Below are positions 23,324 through 32,253 of a DNA stretch of 64,000 nucleotides, piece by piece. Positions within the stretch are counted from its first letter, which is position 1. Every line of letters starts with the position of its first letter. The position numbers and the translations under genes were made by a program. The notes below the pieces were generated by a model. It searched no databases. It saw nothing but the letters and a program-made list of their open reading frames with translations, and had not been told where the DNA came from. This DNA is from JACVRW01 sp963835705 (GTDB lineage Bacteria > Actinomycetota > Thermoleophilia > Solirubrobacterales > Thermoleophilaceae), in the NCBI GenBank assembly GCA_963835705.1, contig CAWIGR010000014.1, positions 62,001 to 126,000 of the forward strand, given 5' to 3'.

Positions 23324-23830
23324 TCACGCCGCGGATCGCCCCAGCGCCGCCACCTCCTCCGGCTCCACCCCCACCAGCGCGCAAGCGTCCGGCGTCACCA
23401 CCAGGCCGGCCCGTTCGGCCGCCGCCAGCGCCGCTGCGGCGTCGGCGCCGCGCTCGATGTGCAGGTGGGCCGCGCAGACCGCGGCAACGAAGTCCGTGTG
23501 TCGGTCGCCGTGGATCGCCACGGCGCCGCGGCGGCGGAGGTCCCGCTTCAACAAAGGCAGCAGCTCCTCCAGCTGGTCCGCCCCCTCGGCGGCGCTCGGC
23601 ACCGGCACGTGGTGCCACTCCAGCCCGGCGGCCTCGTAGGCCGCAAGGTTGTGGCGCGTGCGCATCACGCTCACCACCATCCACACCCCGCGGGCGCGCA
23701 GGTACTCGATCTCGGCCTCGCGCCGCTCGGCGCGGTGGCCCCTCCCCCCTCCTCCCGGCCGCTCCAGCGCGCACAGCTTCCGCGGGCGCGCCCACCAGAG
23801 CCGGGGAGGCGCTGACGTGCTCGGTTCCAT
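23324..23830 (-). CDS. dual-specificity phosphatase-like protein lacking the catalytic cysteine
   Basis: A 168-residue protein from ATG 23830. Its order of elements follows small tyrosine/dual-specificity phosphatases: ARPRKLCALERPGG near the N-terminus, EIEYLRARGVWMVVSVM, EAAGLEWHHVPVPS, and a P-loop position at AVAIHGDRHTDFVAAV. The canonical loop HCxxGxxRS/T is replaced by HGDRHT, so the nucleophilic Cys is missing. It may be a non-catalytic binder or use other chemistry. It is divergent from the amidotransferase gene. Confidence 0.55.
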   Translation of the reverse strand: MEPSTSAPPRLWWARPRKLCALERPGGGGRGHRAERREAEIEYLRARGVWMVVSVMRTRHNLAAYEAAGLEWHHVPVPSAAEGADQLEELLPLLKRDLRRRGAVAIHGDRHTDFVAAVCAAHLHIERGADAAAALAAAERAGLVVTPDACALVGVEPEEVAALGRSAA

Positions 23831-23883
23831 GCTCGGCTAAGCGGCCTACCGCGATCTCTCGCCCCGGTAAGGTGTGGGCCGTC

Positions 23884-24696
23884 ATGTGCCGCGTGTTCGG
23901 CTGCGTATCGGCGGAGCCGGCCTCGATCCGGCACGAGCTGGTCGAGGCCGAGAACCCACTCATCCGCCAGTCCGAGGAGCACGACTCCGGCTGGGGAATG
24001 GCGGTCTACGAGCGGGCCGACGGGCTCGACCCCGTGCTCGTCCGCTTTCCGGAGGCCGCATACGGCGACGGCGAGTTCATGGGCGCCACGAACAAGCGGG
24101 GGCGCATCTTCAACGTCCACGTGCGCCGGGCGACCATGGGCGGACTGGCGCCGGCGAACACGCACCCGTTCTGCCTCGGCAGCTACTCGTTCGGCCACAA
24201 CGGCACGATCATGCGCTACCCGCGCCTGCTCGAGCCCGGCGTGACGCCGCCGGAGGGCGACACGGACTCCGAGGCCTTCTTCAACTTCCTGATGGCGCAC
24301 TACGACGCGAGCGAGCCGGTCGGCTCGCTGCGCAGCGCCATCCGCACCACCGTCGAGCGCTCGCCCTTCAGCGGCCTCAACTTCCTCTTCTCCGACGGCG
24401 ACCGCCTGTTCGCCTACCGGCTCGGCCTGTTCGAGCTGCACTGGCTGCACCGGCCCGGCCAGCTCCTGGTCGCCTCGGAGAAGGTCACCGACGAGGCCTG
24501 GCACACCGTTCAGCAGGACGTCCTGCTCGTGCTCGATCCCGACGATCTCGAGGAGCCGCACGCCGAGCGGCTGATCGGGGACCAGGTGCTCGAGGAAGCG
24601 GAGATCCGCAAGGTCGATCCGGCCCCCCACCTGCGCGGCGAGGCGCGCGGGGAGGCGGCCGCCGAGCGGGCCCGCGCGGCAGTGGCAGAGGAGTGA
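23884..24696 (+). CDS. class II glutamine amidotransferase
   Basis: A 270-residue Ntn-type glutaminase domain. The nucleophile is Cys2, immediately after the initiator (MCRVFGCV), which fixes the start at ATG 23884. Other blocks are SGWGMAVYE, NVHVRRATMGG, NTHPFCLGSYSFGHNGTIM and DTDSEAFFNFL. It resembles the YafJ/Gn-AT II family, which hydrolyses glutamine to ammonia; no synthase domain is attached. It is the first gene of a five-gene run with overlapping stops and starts ending in gatD, so it may serve wall or lipid modification. Confidence 0.85.
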   Translation: MCRVFGCVSAEPASIRHELVEAENPLIRQSEEHDSGWGMAVYERADGLDPVLVRFPEAAYGDGEFMGATNKRGRIFNVHVRRATMGGLAPANTHPFCLGSYSFGHNGTIMRYPRLLEPGVTPPEGDTDSEAFFNFLMAHYDASEPVGSLRSAIRTTVERSPFSGLNFLFSDGDRLFAYRLGLFELHWLHRPGQLLVASEKVTDEAWHTVQQDVLLVLDPDDLEEPHAERLIGDQVLEEAEIRKVDPAPHLRGEARGEAAAERARAAVAEE

Positions 24697-25568
24697 GCCG
24701 AAGCTTCGCGCTGCTGGTCAACCCGGCGTCGGGCGGGGGGCGCTCGCTCAGGGCGCTGCCCGCCGTGCTCGCCGAGCTCGACCGCCTCGGCGCCCCCAAC
24801 CGAACCGTCACCACCCGCAGCATGGAGCACGCGGGCGAGGAGGCCGTGCGCGCGCGCGAGGCCGGCGAGACCGTGCTCGCCGTGGGCGGCGACGGCCTCC
24901 TGCGGCCCGTCGCGGCCGCCCTCAAGGGCACGGACGGCGCCGTGGCCCTGGTCCCCTGCGGGCGCGGCAACGACCTCGCCCGCGTGCTGGGCGTGCCGCG
25001 CGACCCGGCGCAGGCGGCGCGCCTGGCTGTCGAGGGCGCCGCCCGGCCGCTCGACGTGGCGACCGTGGACGGCACCCCGTACCTGGGCATCGCGAGCTTC
25101 GGCTTCGACTCGGACGCAAACCGGATCGCCAACGAGGCCAAGCTCGTCAAGGGCGACGCCGTCTACCTCTACGCCGCGCTGCGCGCGCTCGCCGCCTGGA
25201 ATCCCGCCCGCTTCGAGGTGACCGTGGACGGCACCCGGCACACGACGACCGGCTACAGCGTCGCGGTCGGGAACTCGCGCTCCTACGGCGGCGGGATGCT
25301 GCTGCTGCCTCACGCGGAGCTGGACGACGGCAAGCTCGACGTGCTGCTCTCGAAGGACGCCTCGAAAGTCGCCTTCCTGCGCGAGCTGCCCAAGGTGTTC
25401 AAGGGAACGCACCTCGACTCGCCCCACGTCGAGGTGCTCAGGGGCGAGGTGATCGAGGTGAGCTCCGACCGGCCCTTCGTGATCTACGCCGACGGCGACC
25501 CGATCGGCGCCACCCCCGCGGTCATGCGCGTCGAGCCGGGCGCCCTGCAGGTCATCGGTCCGGGCTGA
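24693..25568 (+). CDS. diacylglycerol kinase / YegS-type lipid kinase
   Basis: A 291-residue protein from GTG 24693 (GTGA overlap). It has the DAGK catalytic block NPASGGGRSLRALP, the nucleotide-binding AVGGDGLLRPVAAALKG, and ALVPCGRGNDLARVLGVP. The C-terminal beta domain includes FGFDSDANRIANEA and YSVAVGNSRSYGGGM. The usual GGDGT is GGDGL here. It likely phosphorylates diacylglycerol or a related lipid at the membrane. Confidence 0.87.
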   Translation: MSRSFALLVNPASGGGRSLRALPAVLAELDRLGAPNRTVTTRSMEHAGEEAVRAREAGETVLAVGGDGLLRPVAAALKGTDGAVALVPCGRGNDLARVLGVPRDPAQAARLAVEGAARPLDVATVDGTPYLGIASFGFDSDANRIANEAKLVKGDAVYLYAALRALAAWNPARFEVTVDGTRHTTTGYSVAVGNSRSYGGGMLLLPHAELDDGKLDVLLSKDASKVAFLRELPKVFKGTHLDSPHVEVLRGEVIEVSSDRPFVIYADGDPIGATPAVMRVEPGALQVIGPG

Positions 25569-26923
25569 TGCACCGCCCCGCCCGCAGCCTCGCCCGCATC
25601 GTCCGGGCCGCCAGCCGCCGCAGCGGCCGCAGCGGCGGCACCACGGCCCCCGGCCGCGTGCTCCTGCGGCTCGCTCCCGACTCGATGAGGAGCATGGCCG
25701 GCGAGCTGGATTCGGGCTCGGTGCTCCTCTCGGCCACGAACGGCAAGACCACCACGGCCGCCATGATCGCCGCGTGCCTCGAGCGAGACCGCCGTCCGGT
25801 CGTGCACAACCGGGCCGGCTCGAACATGGCCTGGGGAGTGGCGACGGCACTCCTCGACGCCGGCCGCGAGCCGGGCCAGCTCGGGCTGTTCGAGGTCGAC
25901 GAGGCGTGGCTTCCGAGCGTCGCCGAGCAGGTGGAGCCTCGCCTGCTGCTGCTGTCCAACCTGTTCCGCGACCAGCTCGACCGCTACGGCGAGCTGGAGC
26001 TGCTGGCGGACCGCTGGGCGGAGCTCGTTGGCCGGCTCGACGGCCGGGCGCGCTTCGTGTTGAACGCCGACGACCCGCTGGTCGCCGACCTCGGCCGCGG
26101 GCGTAGCGGCGTGACCTACTTCGGCCTCGAGGACGACTCGCAGGCGCTGCCGAGCATGCAGCACGCGGCCGACTCCAAGCACTGCCGCAACTGCGGCTCC
26201 GCCTACGCCTACGAGGCGATCTACCTGGGCCATCTCGGGCGCTACCGCTGCCCGAGCTGCGGCCGCGAGCGGCCCGCGCCGCAGGTGGCGGCCACCTCGG
26301 TGCGGCTGGACGGGATGAGCGGCTCGCGCGTGGAGCTCAGGACGCCGCAGGGCACCCTCGGGCTCGACCTCCCGCTCCCCGGCCTCTACAACGTCTACAA
26401 CGCCGTGGCGGCCGCCGCGACCGCGCTCGAGCTGGGCGTGCCGCTCGCGACGCTCGGGGAGGCGCTCGAGGGCTTCGCCGGCGCGTTCGGGCGCGTCGAG
26501 ACGATCCCGATCGACGGGCGCGGCGTGTCGATCCTGCTGATCAAGAACCCGGCCGGGGCCAACGAGGTGCTGCGTACCCTCACGCTCGAGGACGGGCGAC
26601 TCGACCTGTGGCTCGCCCTCAACGACCACATCGCCGACGGCCGCGACGTCTCCTGGATCTGGGACGCCGACTTCGAGGTCCTGGCCGGACGCGTTCGCCG
26701 CGCGACCTGCGCGGGCACCCGGGCCGAGGAGATGGCGCTGCGCCTGAAGTACGCCGGGATCGACGCCGAGATCGAGGTGGACCGGGAGCTGGAGCGCTCG
26801 CTCGACGCGGCGGTCGCCGGCACGGAGGGCGAGCGGCTCTATGCGCTCCCCACCTACACCGCCCTCCTCGAGCTGCGCGACCTGCTGGCCCGCCGCGGGC
26901 TCGCCAAGCGGTGGTCGGAGTGA
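25568..26923 (+). CDS. murT: lipid II isoglutaminyl synthase, MurT subunit
   Basis: A 451-residue Mur-ligase-like ATPase. The P-loop is SATNGKTTTAAMIAA near residue 55. A four-Cys zinc ribbon lies in the middle domain (HCRNCGSAYA, RCPSCGRERP), diagnostic of MurT. DUF1727 at the C-terminus contains LLIKNPAGANEVLRTL and LALNDHIADGRDVSWIWD. With GatD it amidates D-Glu of lipid II to D-isoGln. ATG 25568 overlaps the kinase stop. Unusually, a methyltransferase gene sits between murT and gatD. Confidence 0.94.
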   Translation: MHRPARSLARIVRAASRRSGRSGGTTAPGRVLLRLAPDSMRSMAGELDSGSVLLSATNGKTTTAAMIAACLERDRRPVVHNRAGSNMAWGVATALLDAGREPGQLGLFEVDEAWLPSVAEQVEPRLLLLSNLFRDQLDRYGELELLADRWAELVGRLDGRARFVLNADDPLVADLGRGRSGVTYFGLEDDSQALPSMQHAADSKHCRNCGSAYAYEAIYLGHLGRYRCPSCGRERPAPQVAATSVRLDGMSGSRVELRTPQGTLGLDLPLPGLYNVYNAVAAAATALELGVPLATLGEALEGFAGAFGRVETIPIDGRGVSILLIKNPAGANEVLRTLTLEDGRLDLWLALNDHIADGRDVSWIWDADFEVLAGRVRRATCAGTRAEEMALRLKYAGIDAEIEVDRELERSLDAAVAGTEGERLYALPTYTALLELRDLLARRGLAKRWSE

Positions 26924-27642
26924 ACGAGGTGGTGATCTGGCACGACGTGGAGTGCGGCGGGTACGGCGCCGACCTCCCGCTTTGGCGTGTGCTCGCCGGC
27001 CAGACCGACGGGCCGATCCTGGACCTGGGCGCCGGCACCGGCCGGGTGACGCTCGACCTCGCCGTAGCGGGCCACGACGTGACCGCGCTCGACGCCGACC
27101 CCGCCCTGCTCGGCGAGCTGGCCGAGCGCGCGCGGGCGCGCGGCCTGCACGTCCAATGCATCACCGCCGACGCTCGCACCTTCGAGGCTGCCGGCCGCTT
27201 CGCCCTCGTGCTCGCTCCGATGCAGTTCGTGCAGATCATGGGAGGCGAGCCGGGCCGCGCCGCGCTCCTGAGGTCCGTGGCCGCATGCCTGCAGCCCGGC
27301 GGCGTCTTCGCCGCGGCGCTCGCCGACCTCGACGAGGCGATCGCCGCCGAGGACGCGCCGCCGCCGCTGCCCGACGTGGGCGAGCGTGGCGGGTGGGTCT
27401 ACTCGAGCCTGCCGCTGGACGTGCGGCCCGAGCCGGGCGGCGTCGCGGTGGAGTGGCTGCGTCAGGTCGTGTCCCCGGCCGGCCACCTGACCGAGCTGCG
27501 CCACACGCAGGTGCTCGACTCGCTCACGCCCGGCCAGCTCGCGCGCGAGGCGATCGCACACCGGCTGCGCCCGGAGGCGCGGCACGAGATCGCCCACACC
27601 ACGGAGTACATCGGAAGCACGGTGCTCGTGTGCCGGCGCTGA
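26920..27642 (+). CDS. class I SAM-dependent methyltransferase in the murT-gatD operon
   Basis: A 240-residue protein from GTG 26920, overlapping the murT stop. It starts MNEVVIWHDVECGGY. SAM motif I is ILDLGAGTGRVTLDLA, followed by VTALDADPALLGELAERA. Then come the acidic CITADARTF block and LVLAPMQFVQIMGG. The substrate is unknown. Placement between the two subunits of the lipid II amidating enzyme, with overlaps on both sides, suggests a cell-wall role, but this is inference. Confidence 0.85.
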   Translation: MNEVVIWHDVECGGYGADLPLWRVLAGQTDGPILDLGAGTGRVTLDLAVAGHDVTALDADPALLGELAERARARGLHVQCITADARTFEAAGRFALVLAPMQFVQIMGGEPGRAALLRSVAACLQPGGVFAAALADLDEAIAAEDAPPPLPDVGERGGWVYSSLPLDVRPEPGGVAVEWLRQVVSPAGHLTELRHTQVLDSLTPGQLAREAIAHRLRPEARHEIAHTTEYIGSTVLVCRR

Positions 27643-28352
27643 GGGTGTGCGGGCTCTACCCCGAGCTCATGAACATCTACGCGGACCGCGGCAACATCGC
27701 CGTGCTGCGGGCCCGCTGCGAGTGGCGCGGCCTCGGCTTCGAGCTCGCGTCGTCCAGCCTGGGCGACCCGCTCGACCCCGATGCCCACGATCTCTTCTAC
27801 ATCGGCGGCGGCCAGGACCGCGACCAGGCGGCCGTGGCCCACGACATGGTGGCCACCAAGCGCGAGGCGCTGCATGCCGCGGCCGCCCGCGGCGCCGTGG
27901 TGCTGGCGGTCTGCGGCGGCTACCAGCTGCTCGGCCACCACTACGAGATGGGCGGCGAACAGCTGCCCGGGGTCGGCCTCGTCGAGCTGCGGACGGTGCG
28001 CGAGGAGGGCCCCCGCTTGATCGGCAACTGCGCCATCGAGGCGGACCTGGGCCGGGGCCCGCGCGTGATCGCCGGCTTCGAGAACCACGGCGGGCGCACG
28101 TATCTCGGCGACGCGGAGCGCCCGCTCGGCCGCGTGCTCGCGGGGCACGGCAACAACGGCAAGGACCGCTTCGAGGGCGTGCGGCGCGGGAACGTGATCG
28201 GCACCTACCTCCACGGCCCGTTGCTGCCCAAGAACGTCTGGCTCGCCGACCGCCTGATCGAGCTGGCGCTGGCGGTCGAGCTCGACCCGCTCGCGGACGA
28301 CGCGCTGGAGGACGCCGCGCACGGCTCCGCGAGGCGGGCGGCGGGGGTGTAG
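27630..28352 (+). CDS. gatD: lipid II isoglutaminyl synthase, GatD glutaminase subunit
   Basis: A 240-residue class I (triad) glutamine amidotransferase. It starts at GTG 27630, overlapping the methyltransferase by 13 bases, with the GatD signature CGLYPELMNIYADRGNI. The nucleophile Cys is in AVCGGYQLLGHHYE, and the catalytic His in IGTYLHGPLLPKN. It delivers ammonia to MurT. Length agrees with the family. A short imperfect inverted repeat (AGCCC/GGGCT) lies after the stop before the convergent STAS gene. Confidence 0.93.
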   Translation: MPALRVCGLYPELMNIYADRGNIAVLRARCEWRGLGFELASSSLGDPLDPDAHDLFYIGGGQDRDQAAVAHDMVATKREALHAAAARGAVVLAVCGGYQLLGHHYEMGGEQLPGVGLVELRTVREEGPRLIGNCAIEADLGRGPRVIAGFENHGGRTYLGDAERPLGRVLAGHGNNGKDRFEGVRRGNVIGTYLHGPLLPKNVWLADRLIELALAVELDPLADDALEDAAHGSARRAAGV

Positions 28353-28373
28353 CCCAGGCAGTGCCGGGCTCAG

Positions 28374-28730
28374 TCAGGCCGCTGCGGGCGCGGCGGCGGC
28401 CCGGGCGCTGTCGCGGTCCGGGCAGACGTGGAGCAGCTCCACCATGTCGGTCACCTCGAACACCCGCCGCAGAGGTCCCGGCGGGCAGACGACGGCGAAC
28501 CCCTTGCTGCGCCGGGTCAGCCGCCGGTGCGCGTTTATCAGCAGGGCGAGGCCGGTCGAGTCCATGAAATCGACCTCGCTGAGATCCACCACGAGTGACC
28601 GCAGGGCCTCCTGGACGGCCCTGTTCAGAACGCTGATGAGGCGCGGGGCAGTAGCGATGTCGAGCTCCCCCTCCACCAACAGCAGTTCGACGCCCTCGGT
28701 GGACGTGCGCTCCACGGCAAGCAGCTGCAC
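28374..28730 (-). CDS. STAS-domain anti-sigma factor antagonist
   Basis: A 118-residue single STAS domain from GTG 28730. Blocks are LLLVEGELDIATAPRL, LVVDLSEVDFMDSTGLALL (phosphorylatable Ser in DSTG) and FAVVCPPGPLRRVFEVT. Such proteins bind an anti-sigma kinase when unphosphorylated and free a sigma factor. No cognate kinase or sigma gene is adjacent. Confidence 0.85.
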   Translation of the reverse strand: MQLLAVERTSTEGVELLLVEGELDIATAPRLISVLNRAVQEALRSLVVDLSEVDFMDSTGLALLINAHRRLTRRSKGFAVVCPPGPLRRVFEVTDMVELLHVCPDRDSARAAAAPAAA

Positions 28731-28774
28731 GGCAGCGCCACCCTATCCGATTCCGCGGGTAGTTTCTTCAGTTG

Positions 28775-29104
28775 ATGGACTTCTCCGAGTACCAGTCGCT
28801 GTCCCGCCGCACGGCCACGTACCCGCGCGCGGGTGAGGACATGACCTATCCGGCGCTTGGGCTCTGCGGTGAGGCAGGCGAGGTCGCCGAGAAGGTGAAG
28901 AAGACGATTCGCGACGACGGCGGCGTGCTCAGCGACGAGCGGCGCGAGGCGCTGTCCCGCGAGCTCGGCGACGTGCTCTGGTACCTCTCACAGGTCGCCA
29001 CTGAGGCCGGTCTCGATCTCGAGGAGATCGCCGCCGACAACCTCCACAAGCTGCTCTCGCGCCAGGAGCGCGGGGTGCTGCGCGGCAGCGGCGACGACCG
29101 CTGA
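28775..29104 (+). CDS. MazG-like nucleotide pyrophosphohydrolase
   Basis: A 109-residue single-domain protein from ATG 28775 (TTG 28772 is also possible). The metal-binding motifs are GLCGEAGEVAEKVKK (EExxE-like helix) and RELGDVLWYLSQVA (ExxD), as in the all-alpha NTP pyrophosphatase superfamily. It probably removes non-canonical nucleotides. It is convergent with hflX, two bases apart. Confidence 0.85.
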   Translation: MDFSEYQSLSRRTATYPRAGEDMTYPALGLCGEAGEVAEKVKKTIRDDGGVLSDERREALSRELGDVLWYLSQVATEAGLDLEEIAADNLHKLLSRQERGVLRGSGDDR

Positions 29105-29106
29105 GC

Positions 29107-30392
29107 TCAGGCGCGCCCGTTGTCCTCGAAGCGCTCGAACCGCTGCGCGGCCGCGGCCGGCACCAGGGCGCGGACCCTGACGCCCTCGGCCGTGTCGGTC
29201 CGCTCGAGCTCGCCGGCGAGGTCGTGCAGCTCGGAGAGCGTCCCGCCCTCCTGGTAGGGCAGCAGCAGCTCCATCGAGCGCAGCGAGGCGAGGAAGCGAG
29301 CCTCCACCGCTTCGCGCAGCTCGCCGAGCCCCTCGCCGGTCGTGGCCGACACCTGGACCGCGCCCGGGAAAGCGGAACGAGAGCGCGCGGCGGCGCTCCT
29401 CGTCCGAGTAAGTCGGCCTTGTTGAGCGCGAGCAGGCGCGGGCGCTCGCCGGCCCCGATCTCGTCGAGGACCTCGTCCACGGCGGCGAGCATGCCGTGCA
29501 GCTCTTCCTCCGGCACCGAGGCGTCCGCCACGTGCACGATCAGGTCTGCGCCGAGCGCTTCCTCCAGGGTGGCCGAGAAGGCGTCCACGAGAGCGTGCGG
29601 CAGCTTGCGGATGAAGCCGACGGTGTCGGTCAGCAGGTAGCTGCGCCCACCGATCTCGAACGAGCGGGTGGTGGGGTCGAGCGTGTGGAACAGCCGGTCG
29701 CGCACGCCCACCTCGGCGCCGGTGAGCGCGTTCAGCAGCGTGGACTTGCCTGCGTTCGTGTAGCCGGCCAGCGCCACAGTCGGCAGGCCGGCGCGCTCGC
29801 GCTCGGCGCGCATCGTGTCGCGCGTGGCCTTGGTGTGGCGCAGGCGGCGCCGCAGCGCCGAGATGCGGTCGCGCGCGAGGCGGCGGTCGGTCTCGATCTG
29901 GGACTCGCCGGGGCCTCTGGTGCCGATGCCGCCGTCCATGCGCCCTGCGCCGAGCCGCTCGAGGTGGGTCCACAGCCCGCGCATGCGCGCGAGGTTGTAC
30001 TCGAGCTGCGCCAGCTCGACCTGCAGCTTGCCCTCGGCCGAGTGGGCGTGGTCGGCGAAGATGTCGAGGATGATCGCCGTGCGGTCGATCACCGGCATGT
30101 CGAGCGCCTGCTCGAGGTTGCGCTCCTGGCGCGGCTTCAGCTCGTCGTCGCAGGCCACCAGGTTGGCGCCGGACTCCGCGATCGCCTCCTTCAGCTCGGC
30201 CAGCTTGCCCCGGCCGAAGTAGCGATCCGGGTCGGGCTCGGGCCGGCGCTGGGTCAACTCGCCGGACACGGCCACGCCGGCCGTGCGCAGCAGCTCCTTC
30301 AGCTCGCCGAGGTCCTGCTCGTTCGGGCCGGCGGAGATGCAGAAGGCCCGCTGGCGCGCACGTGGGTTTCGGACTCCCTCCACGTCGTACAA
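29107..30392 (-). CDS. hflX: GTPase HflX, frameshifted
   Basis: A ribosome-associated GTPase of about 425 residues. The N-terminal domain reads ELKELLRTAGVAVSGELTQR and DPDRYFGRGKLAELKEAI. The G domain has GYTNAGKSTLLNALTGAEVG (G1), LTDTVGFIRKLPHALVDAF (G3) and ALNKADL (G4). After G4 the frame breaks: DEERRRALSFRFPG appears in a second frame and VQVSATTGEGLGELREAV (G5) in a third. This implies two one-base insertions near 29410 and 29372, the latter in a GGG. The start is TTG 30392 or GTG 30383. It follows DUF429 by two bases. Confidence 0.85.
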
Positions 30393-30394
30393 GT

Positions 30395-31099
30395 CTAGGC
30401 GTCGGGCAGCCGAAGGCGTTCCACGGGCGGCAACACGCCCTCGCGCGGGAACTCGTGCGGGATCGAGGAGCCGGGCAGCACCACCACCGCCTCTTCGGGG
30501 TCACCCAGCCAGGAGGCGTGCGCGACGGCGTAGCGGTGCGCGCAGAGGGCGCACGCAGCGGCGTCGAGCTCGTCGATGCGGCGGTGCCAGAGGTCGCCGC
30601 CGTCGTCGCTCACGTGGTCGCCCTCCAGCTCCTCGATGCGCATCTGGATGCCGAGCGGGTGGCGCCGGGCCGGGACGCGGCGGCCCTGGAGGGCGCAGAA
30701 CACGCCGTCGGCGTTGGTCTCGAAGAGGGGGAACTCGTGGTACGAGCCCTCCCCCACCTGGCCCTCGCGCTCCTCCGCGTCCGGCTCGAACGCGGCCAGG
30801 TCGCCCAGCAGGCCGGCCAGCTCCTGCGCGTGGGGGTCGGAGGGATGCGGCCCCACGCCGCGGCGCGCCAGCAGCGCGTCGCAGTCGCGCCGCGGCCGTC
30901 CGTCGACCGGGCCGGCCAGCGGGGCGCCTACGCCCACCACCACCTCGCCCAGCGAGCGCAGCTCGGCCGCCACCTGGGCAGCCGAGCCCGGCTCGAAGAA
31001 CATCACGCTCAGCCGCACGGGAGGCTCGGGGGTGCGCACCTCCTCCAGCATCGCCAGCTGGAGGGCGCTCTGGGTGGGTACCACGCCGCAGTACTTCAT
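30395..31099 (-). CDS. DUF429-type protein (predicted nuclease fold)
   Basis: A 234-residue protein from ATG 31099, overlapping the dapL stop as ATGA. It has an RNase H-like organisation: MKYCGVVPTQSALQLAML, then VVVGVGAPLAGPVDGRPRRD with GVGPHPSDPHA. The later block is ELDAAACALCAHRYAVAHAS. I judge it to be of the DUF429 family, whose function is not established. It sits between dapL and hflX. Confidence 0.6.
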   Translation of the reverse strand: MKYCGVVPTQSALQLAMLEEVRTPEPPVRLSVMFFEPGSAAQVAAELRSLGEVVVGVGAPLAGPVDGRPRRDCDALLARRGVGPHPSDPHAQELAGLLGDLAAFEPDAEEREGQVGEGSYHEFPLFETNADGVFCALQGRRVPARRHPLGIQMRIEELEGDHVSDDGGDLWHRRIDELDAAACALCAHRYAVAHASWLGDPEEAVVVLPGSSIPHEFPREGVLPPVERLRLPDA

Positions 31100-32253
31100 C
31101 GGCTCAGACTGCCACGAAGGCGCTCGACTGCCTCCTGCAGACGCTCGTCCGCGATCGTCAGCGAGATCCGGAAGAAGCCCTCGCCGTTGGGCCCGTAGGC
31201 GCTGCCGGGCGAGATCACCACCGCCGACTCCTCGAGCACCATCTCGCAGTACGAGGCCGAGGTGTGGCCCTCCGGCACCGGCGCCCAGACGTAGATCGTG
31301 CCCCTCGGCGGGGTCACGTCCACGCCGATCTCGCGCAGCGCGTCGCAGACGAGGTCGCGGCGCCGGGCATAGATGGCGGGCATCTCCGGCGGCGGGCCGG
31401 CGTCGAGCGCCGCCGCGGCGGCGAGCTGGACGGCCTCGAAGATCCCGGAGTCGATGTTGGTCTTGAGACGCCAGTAGGCGCTCACGGCGTCGGCGTTGCC
31501 GGCCACCGCGGCCGTGCGCCAGCCGGTCATGTTCCAGCCCTTCGAGAGCGAGAACACCTCCACGCCGACCTCCTTGGCCCCCGGCGTGGCCAGGAACGAG
31601 GGCGCCACGTAGCCGTCGTAGGTCGTCTCGGTGTACGAGGCGTCGTGCACGATCAGCACGTCGTGCTCGCGGCCGAACTCCACGGCGCGCTCGAACAGCC
31701 CGTCCGGCACCACCGCCCCGGTCGGGTTGTTCGGGTAGTTGAGGTAGAGCAGGCGCGCACGGCGCGCCACCTCGCCGCCGATGGCGTCGAGGTCCGGCGC
31801 GAAGCCGCGCTCGGGGAGGAGCGGCATCAGCACGGCCTCGGCCCCGGCCAGCAGCGGGCCGCCGGTGTAGACCGGGTAGCCGGGGTCGGCGGCGAGCGCG
31901 ATCGAGTCCGGGTCGAGGAATGCCAGGTTGAGGTTGAAGACGCACTCCTTCGCCCCCAGCGCGGGCACGATCTCGCTCTCGGGGTCGAGCACGACGCCGA
32001 AGCGGCGCTCGTAGAAGCGCGCGAAGGCCTCGCGCAGCTCGGGGCGGCCGCGGTTCGACGGGTACTGGTGTGTGCCCGGGTCGCCCGCCGCCGCCGTGAG
32101 CGCCTCGATCACGCTGTTGGGCGTGGGCGTATCGGGATCGCCGATCCCGAGCGAGATCACGTCCACTCCCGCGGCCTTCTTCTCGGAGACCTTGCGCTCC
32201 AGCTCGGCGAACAGGTATGGAGGCAGGCGGTTCAGGCGGCTACTCGGTTGCAT
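31096..32253 (-). CDS. dapL: LL-diaminopimelate aminotransferase (class I/II PLP enzyme)
   Basis: A 385-residue fold-type I aminotransferase beginning MQPSSRLNRLPPYLFAELER. It has the ISLGIGDPDTPTP entry, GAKECVFNLNLAFLDP, YPNNPTGAV, the Tyr in HDASYTETTYDG, the PLP lysine in VFSLSKGWNMTGWR, and the substrate Arg in FFRISLT. The NMTGWR block and the 14-base overlap with dapF favour the DapL activity (tetrahydrodipicolinate to LL-DAP in one step). A broader aminotransferase role is possible. Confidence 0.85.
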   Translation of the reverse strand: MQPSSRLNRLPPYLFAELERKVSEKKAAGVDVISLGIGDPDTPTPNSVIEALTAAAGDPGTHQYPSNRGRPELREAFARFYERRFGVVLDPESEIVPALGAKECVFNLNLAFLDPDSIALAADPGYPVYTGGPLLAGAEAVLMPLLPERGFAPDLDAIGGEVARRARLLYLNYPNNPTGAVVPDGLFERAVEFGREHDVLIVHDASYTETTYDGYVAPSFLATPGAKEVGVEVFSLSKGWNMTGWRTAAVAGNADAVSAYWRLKTNIDSGIFEAVQLAAAAALDAGPPPEMPAIYARRRDLVCDALREIGVDVTPPRGTIYVWAPVPEGHTSASYCEMVLEESAVVISPGSAYGPNGEGFFRISLTIADERLQEAVERLRGSLSR

